A stretch of DNA of 64,000 nt from Combretum micranthum (taxonomy: Eukaryota; Streptophyta; Magnoliopsida; Myrtales; Combretaceae). Made by a program: the position numbers and the translations under genes. The notes under the pieces are model-generated. The model worked only from the letters and a program-made list of their open reading frames with translations. It was not told the origin of the DNA and ran no database searches. Shown here in pieces: positions 57,746 through 64,000 of this stretch (position 1 is its first letter; each line of letters begins with the position of its first letter). Location: positions 868,001 through 932,000 of the forward strand of contig JAMXBD010000055.1 in assembly GCA_024138025.1 (NCBI GenBank), written 5' to 3'.

Positions 57746-60223
57746 TGAAATAGCCATAGTTTCCAAGTCATGTTTTATAAATATGTTAATTCAATTATGC
57801 ATGATTTTGAAATATGATGAATGTGATTTATATTATATATGTGTTATGTTGATTTGTTAAAATACCTAAATGTCTTAGAATAACTAAATATTGAGTTTAT
57901 AAATTTGTGAGTATAGTTACAAGTGTGATATAATAGCTTAAAACAAGCAAACATACAAAATATAAATATATTTTTTTTCTACATAATAGAATTTTTTTTA
58001 GACATTAATAGCCCAAAACACATTAATGCCCAAAATAATCCCATTTAATTACTAAAAGCAAGTCCATGTAAAGCCTTAGCCCCAAAAGTTAACTAAGAAG
58101 ATAAATATCATCTCATAAAGTGCAATTTTCGTCTAAAAATTCCAAACATCAAAAACACCCCTTTTCAAGCCCTAAAACCTAATTTTCTCTTCTCCAAAAG
58201 CTCTCATGGATATGTAATACTAACCGCTTCAACTTTTACAAAGAAAACCATTAAAGGCTTGCAACAAGACCACAAAATCAAGACACAAATCTCTTAAGTA
58301 TGTGTGTTCATTTGTTTTAAGCATATATAAAGTGTGCTTTTATTAGGATGGGGTTTGTATGCTAAAAATGAGATGGAATGGTTTCTATGTTTTGTTGGTA
58401 GTTGGAGTAGTATTTTCGTGCTAAAAGAGCTTGTAGTATGTGTTAGATATGTAACTTAAAGTGTTTGTATGATTGAAGTAGGATAATGATGTTGTGAAGT
58501 AGAAACAAAATTTAAGCACTAATACTTTTGAAATTGGTAAAAACTTAAAACATAAAAGTTTGTATCTCTTTTTAAGCTTTCAACGCAACTTGAATCACCT
58601 TAATAGAAGATCGGATAAAAAAGTTACAGTTAAACTACGATAGGCTGCAAAATAGGGAAGGCTACATGACCCGTATAGGGGTAGTATATGTAGAAATTTG
58701 ATTCTGTGGAGTCATTAATAAATATACACAACCCGTGTAGGGTAGTATATATAGAAATTTGATTCTGTGGAGTCACAAGTAAATGTACATGACCCATGTA
58801 GGGGTAGTGTACCACTGGAAAATTTTTGAAACATGATTCCTCTGTTTTCATTCGAAAATTGCATCTTTTACACATTTCAATCCTCATCAAACACAATTCA
58901 TACCCCAACTTCATTTATACGATTTTCAAACAAGGTTAAAAACTTATGTTTCTTTGTTAAATGTGAATTGCTTAGGAAATGAATCGTTTGAGCCAAATTG
59001 AGATAGATAAATGAAAAGTGAAGTATTGTGCTAGTTGATTAATATAATCAAGCATGATTTAAATGAACTTATTGTATATGTTAAGTTACGCATGTATGAG
59101 AATACATGTTATGTTTTGTGTGAACTTTGTTTAGAATTAAATTTTATGCAAGTGCGAGTTCTTGTTTTGAAATAGTTGAAGTGTTATTAATTTAATTTCT
59201 TTTATCAGATTCTTTGTCACCTTCGGACTAGTTACACCTTCTTTGTTTGAGAATATCTTAGGTAGTGGTAACATGCTTGTTTCTTCCCTATGATAGGCAT
59301 AATTAAATTTACTCTAATTTATGAAACTTAAAACTATGTTTGAATTGATTGTCTATTATGTTGTTGAATCTAGTTTGGGGAGCGGCACCCTGTCATGATG
59401 CAATGACATGGTAGTTTTTGGTGCTTAGGCCACCTTTGTCATGATGCAATGACTTTTATAAGTGGTACGGGGTCGAGTTGGGTTTTTAGTATCGGTATGA
59501 CATTTACTTAAGCTTAGGATGAAGTAACATGATTTAATTCAATGTTTCGAGACTTGAATTGGGTGATGTTATGGATTAAGATAAGTGAAGATGATAAACA
59601 GCTGAGGACCTTAGATGAGACTATTTTTCATTTCAGATATATTATCTAGGAGATATGAGTCCCTGAACAACTTATATCAACCCCCTGAGTGTCAAGTCGT
59701 TACTCAGGTCCCCAAAATCTTGTTGCCCGGAGTTTGAATACTGTAGTGTTGTTTAAGATATGGTCCAAGATGATGAGTTTTATGCTAGCATGGGTTATGG
59801 GACTGATTTTGAAGATTTTCTTGATAGTTGGGAAGATTAAGTTGGTTATGGACTACATGGATTCCTTTTTGTAATAGATTAGGATAGATTATCTTTTGGA
59901 AGAATATGTATTAATGTTGAGCTTTGTTTATCTTTTATATCTTTTGTTTAAGGCTTGTCAATAGCCTTTGTTTGTAATATATATATACTTAGTTATGTAT
60001 ATTTAAGTATTATCTCTTATAATATGTGATGATAATGATGTATGTTTTTCTTAGAAGTTTAAAAAAAAATGTATAGTTCTCACATTCGTTCTTATAAAGA
60101 ATCTAGACAAATAATTCTTCAAACCCTTCTTTTAGGACAACCTTACATATAATACTACAGTTATATGTAGTTGGGAACTCGAATTCATCTATTTTATATA
60201 GGTGTTGTACACGGGTCCTTATA
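57746..60223. mobile_element. Solo LTR 'B', copy 2, inverted
   Basis: Inverted relative of 26687-29393. Landmarks in reverse order: TGAAATAGCC start, GTCATGATGCAATGAC at 59391 and 59437, ATCAACCCCCTGAG near 59668, and AGGACAACCTTACATATAAT near 60134. Flanks CATTA at 57741-57745 and 60224-60228 would be the target duplication if the LTR lost its last CA. At 58669-58810, roughly where copy 1 has a GCCGGC cassette, there is instead a 61-bp tandem repeat. ORFs inside (58630-58914, 59689-59874) are not genes. Confidence 0.78.
58669..58812. repeat. 61-bp tandem repeat in LTR B copy 2
   Basis: ACCCGTATAGGG, ACCCGTGTAGGG and ACCCATGTAGGG begin at 58669, 58731 and 58792. The first two are followed by a shared TAGAAATTTGATTCTGTGGA block. 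About 2.3 units. Confidence 0.9.
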
Positions 60224-62837
60224 CATTATCTCCTTTTTATGTTCCCCATCATGGTCGTATCTTAACCGTGATCTCCTCTAGTCAACCCTCCAATGTTGAT
60301 AACAGAAACCATTACGGGCGTATCTTTGACTGTGATCTTGTCGGATTCTCATCATTCAATATCTCTTGACCGGGCACGACTGTTATTGTTGATTACGCCT
60401 TGGTAACGGGCTTTATAGACTCCGTTATCTCCGCAGTACCCATTTCATGCATAACGGTTGGAATCATGAATGTGGTTGACAAGGTTATCTTCCTTGCTTC
60501 ATGTTTTCCTTCTAAATTGTTACTAATTAACCCATGCTCCTTTATGATATATATCCCATAGCCATTTATGAAGTTGTATTCATCTTCATGAATCCGAATC
60601 TTTATCTTGCTAAATGTTTTGATGTAAGCTTGATAATCAACGAAGCGATTTTCCTTTTTCTTTCATGGATTTGGCAAGGATCCTTTGAGTTGGTCTTTGG
60701 CTTCCTCTAATGCAAGCTTGGACAATAAATGTTTAAATATGATTCCTATCACCTTATCGGTAAGTATATGATGTTAAAAAGTAGCAAAAAGATCAAAATG
60801 TGATTTAGTTGGGTGAGTATTTGATTAACTAGAATATCTTTTTAAGCGTTTAAGATTTTCCTCCATTACCAAATTTAACAAGAATTTTACATATCATGAA
60901 AATTCCACTTTTGCTCATAAGTTACGTTTACTTCAATATCCACATTTTATCATGGTTATCCAAATTAAATCACTACTATCAATCTCACTGAATTTATATT
61001 AATTATACATACACACACACATTTGTATATATATATGGAAAATGCAAACATAGAGAGAAAATGCACAATTTAATGGACAATCATGAATATTCAGGAATTT
61101 CTTTTTGAATCCTAAATAATCAGATCATTCAATAAATTGTCCACTTGGTTTGCAATACAAACAAATGCAATTGCTACACTTGTTAGCTTTACTTTATAGA
61201 TAAATGCAATTGTTACACTTGCACCTTTTTAGTAAGTATATGACATTAAAAAGTAGCAAAAAGATCAAAATGTGATTTAGTTGGGTGAATATTACGACTA
61301 ACCAGAATATGCTTTAAGGGTATAAGATTTTTCTCCATTGCCAAACTTCATAAGATTCTTTTATATCTTGAAAAAGTTGCTTTTGCTCATAAGTTATGCT
61401 TACTTCAATATCCACATTTTATCATGATTATCCAAATTAAATGAACAATCTCACTAAAATAGTCAAATTTATATTAATTATACACACATATATATATATG
61501 CAAACATTGAGAGAAAACACACAATTTAACCAAATAGTCATGAATATTCTTGAGTTGGTTTTGAATTCTAAATAATTAGATCATTGGATCCTTGTCTACT
61601 TAGTTTGCAATATAGACAAATGCATTGTTGCCCTTGTTAGCTTTACTATATTGAAAAATACAATTGTTACACTTGCACATTGTCAGTAAGTACATAATCT
61701 TAAAAAGTAGCAAAAAGATCCTAATGTGATTTAGTTGAATAAGTATTATGATCAACCAAAATATTTTTAAGGGTATAAGATTTTCCTCCATTACCAAATT
61801 TTACAGGATTCTTACATATTTTTAAAAAGTTCCTTTTATGCTTACTTTAATGTCCACATTTTATCATGGTTATCCCAATAAATCACTACATTCATCCATT
61901 AAAATAGTCACATTTATATTAACTTGAATGCACACATACATGGCAAATGCAATCATAGAGAGAAAACGCACAATTTAACCAAATAGTCATGAATATTCAT
62001 GAATATGATTTTGAATTCTAAATAATTGAATCATTGGATCCTTGTTCATTTAGTTTGTGATAAATGCAATTGTTGCATTTGTTAGCTAGACTATATAGAT
62101 CAATGCAATTGTTACACTTGTACCATATGAGTAAGTATGATGTGAAAAAGTAGCAAAAAAATTGAAATGTGATTTAGTTGAATGAGTATTATGATAAACC
62201 AAAATATCCTTTAAGGGTCTAAGATTTTTCTCTATTCCCAAACTTTACAAGATTCTTACACATCTTAACAAAGTTGCTTTTGCTCATAAGTTATGCTTAC
62301 TTCAGTATCCACATTTTATCATGGTTATCCAAATTGAATCGCTACTATCGACCCATTGAAATAATCAAATTTATATTAATTATACACATGTATATATGGC
62401 AAATGCAATCATAGAGAGAAAACACAATTTAACTAGATAGTCATGAATATTCATGAGTTTGATTTTGAATTCTAAATAATTATATCATTCGATCCTTGTC
62501 CATTTAGTTTGTAATACAAACAAATGCAATTGTTGCACTCATTAGCTTTACTGTATAAATAAATGCAATTGTTATACTTGTACCTTATCAGTAAGCATAT
62601 GATGTTAAATAGTAGAAAAAAGATCGAAATGTAATTCAGTTGGGTAGTATTATGATTAACTAGAATATCCATTAAGGGTTTAAGATTTTGCTCCATTACA
62701 AATTCCCCACATATCTTGAAAAAGTTGCTTTTTCTCTTAAGTTATGCTTACTTCAATGTCCACATCTTATCATGGTTATTCCAAATTAAATGACTAATAT
62801 CAATCTCAGTAAAATAGTCAAATTTATATTAATTAAA

Positions 62838-62866
62838 CATGCGCGCGTACGCATGCACGCACACAC
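62838..62866. repeat. Alternating purine-pyrimidine tract
   Basis: ATGCGCGCGTACGCATGCAC followed by GCACACAC, an almost perfect alternation of purine and pyrimidine at the variable junction of one monomer. Other monomers have (CA)n(TA)n here. Confidence 0.85.
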
Positions 62867-64000
62867 AGAGATATATGACAAATGCAAACACAGAGAGAAA
62901 ATGAACAATTTAAATCTTGTCCACTTAGTTTATAATACAGACAAATGCAATTGTTGCACTTGCTAGCTTTACTATATAGACAAATGCAATTGTTATACTT
63001 GTACCTTATTAGTAACTGTATGATCTTAAAAAGTAGCAAAAAGAATAAAATGTGATTTAGTTGGGTGAGCATTATGATTAACCAAAATATCTTTTAAAGG
63101 TTTAAGATTTTCCTCCATTACCAAATTTTACAAGATTCTTACATATCTTGAAAAAGTTGCTTCTGCTCATAAGTTATGCTTACGTCAATGTCCACGTTTT
63201 ATCATGGTTATCCAAATTAAATGAATACTATCAATCTCATTAAAATAGTCAAATTTATATTAATCATACACACATATATATGGCAAATGCAAACAAGAGA
63301 GAAAATGCACATTTAAGTAGATAGTCAAGAATATCGATGAGGTTTGATTTTGAACTCTAAATAATTAGATCATTGGATCATTGTCCACTTAGTTTGTAAT
63401 ACAGACAAATGCAATTGCTGCACTTGTTAGCTTTACTATATAAACAAATGCAATTGTTACACTTGTACCTTATCAATAAGTATATGATGTTAAAAAGTGG
63501 CAAAAGTTAGAAATGTGATTTAGTTGGGTGAGTATTATGATTAATCATAATATTTTAAGGGTATAAGATTTTCCTCCATTACCAAATTTTGTAGATTTTT
63601 TCATATCTTGAAAAAGTTGCTTTTGCTCATAAGTTATGCTTACTTCAATATCCACATTTTATCATGATTATCCACATTAAATGACTACTATCAATCTCAC
63701 TAAAATAGTCAAATTTATATGAATTACACACACACCATATATATATATATGGCAAATGCAAACACACAGAGAAAACGCACATTTTAACTAGATAGTCACG
63801 AATATTAATGAGTTTGATTTTGAATTCTAAATAATTAGATCATTTGATCATTGTCCAATACAGACAAATGCAATTGCTGCACCTGTTAGCTTTACTATAT
63901 ATACAAATGCAATTGTTACACTTGTACCTTATCAATAAGTATATCATGTTAAAAAATAGCAAAAAGTTATAAATGTGGTTTAGTTGGGTGAGTATTATGA

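Larger units (their letters stand above)
57358..60751. mobile_element. Solo LTR in the array, itself split by solo LTR B
   Basis: Interrupts a monomer with a perfect 5-bp duplication CCTTA at 57353-57357 and 60752-60756. It begins TGATGTGTGCCAACC and ends ATTCCTATCA. Without the inner insertion it is about 910 bp. Its termini resemble those of the LTRs at 5247 and 8217 (TGATGCGAAC...ATCCTATCA), so a related gypsy family is likely. No internal coding region, PBS or second LTR: a solo LTR. The 57444-57653 ORF is not a gene. Confidence 0.82.
53360..64000. repeat. Tandem array, monomer about 465 bp, at least 14 units, open to the right
   Basis: The block ATGATGTTAAAAAGTAGC recurs near 53548, 54878, 55343, 55808, 56430, 56909, 60766, 61230, 61690, 62133, 62600, 63020, 63480 and 63943. 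Uninterrupted neighbours are 420-480 bp apart, most often 460-467. Each monomer reads in the same direction through TGAATATTCATGAGTTTGATT, a self-duplicated CAAATGCAATTGTTGCAC/TACAC block, TTTATCATGGTTATCCAAATT and a variable (CA)n(TA)n stretch before GGCAAATGCAA. Monomers are clearly diverged. Recurring short minus-strand ORFs (for example 53424-53633, 62472-62696) are not conserved as protein. Three insertions interrupt the array. Confidence 0.93.

Noticed and set aside
53424..63072. Recurring minus-strand ORFs of 65-79 codons in the tandem monomers, rich in Cys, Asn and Tyr
   Set aside because: Similar because the monomers are homologous DNA. Most monomers break the frame with indels that are not multiples of three.
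53360..64000. CRISPR-like or phage-type repeat array
   Set aside because: Monomers are about 465 bp, diverged and contiguous without unique spacers, in clearly plant DNA.
1..64000. tRNA, rRNA or organelle-derived sequence
   Set aside because: No cloverleaf-like segments with A and B boxes, rRNA cores or plastid genes were recognised by eye. A tRNAscan or BLAST search could still find a degraded one.

Overview
This window looks like plant nuclear DNA from a retrotransposon-dense, probably heterochromatic part of an angiosperm chromosome. The evidence is a set of plant-specific mobile element lineages: Ty3/gypsy elements of Tat-like, chromovirus-like and Athila-like type, a Ty1/copia Sirevirus-like element with an envelope-like region, a second copia gag, five hAT-like non-autonomous DNA transposons, MITEs, and a tandem array with a monomer of about 465 bp. 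I found no intact host gene and no rRNA, tRNA or CRISPR. The species cannot be fixed from the sequence.

Layout. 1-9.3 kb is a nested stack. A decayed Tat-like gypsy (gag, protease, start of pol) is split first by a 3.8 kb solo LTR (678-4500, TSD TGTGC) and then by a minus-strand chromovirus-like gypsy (5247-9007) that keeps both LTRs, PBS, PPT, gag and protease but has lost RT, RNase H and integrase. 9.3-20 kb holds LTR-like remnants, scraps of gene-like coding sequence (one resembling the plant GIL1/DUF641 family), a tandem duplication carrying a MITE, and a small GC-rich island. 20.1-23.1 kb has a 44-bp triple repeat and two hAT-like elements. 23.4-32.5 kb is a gypsy composite: a chromovirus-type LTR and gag joined to an Athila-type protease, 3' region and 3' LTR, interrupted by a 2.7 kb solo LTR (26687-29393, TSD GAGAC). 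32.5-34 kb carries a minus-strand copia gag with its PBS. 35.3-43.4 kb is a Sirevirus-like copia with 5' LTR, PBS, gag, protease, integrase, RT, RNase H and an envelope-like region, all broken by stops and frameshifts, with no 3' LTR recognised. 44.7-45.6 kb is a five-copy degenerate repeat. 47.7-50.5 kb is a minus-strand relative of the first Tat-like element with its LTR. 50.7-52.5 kb is one hAT-like element inserted inside another of the same family. 53.36 kb to the right edge is the tandem array (14 recognisable monomers), which has received a hAT-like element, a MITE and a solo LTR that itself contains another solo LTR.

Nothing here works together as a host pathway. The functional reading is of successive insertions, LTR-LTR recombination leaving solo LTRs, and decay. 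Perfect or near-perfect target-site duplications give a secure relative order for many insertions. The signal I find most unusual is a GC-rich cassette of short GCCGGC/GCCGCC-like motifs that recurs in several otherwise unrelated LTRs, mostly just upstream of a TATA-like sequence. In one LTR family, one copy has this cassette and the other has a different 61-bp tandem repeat at about the same place.
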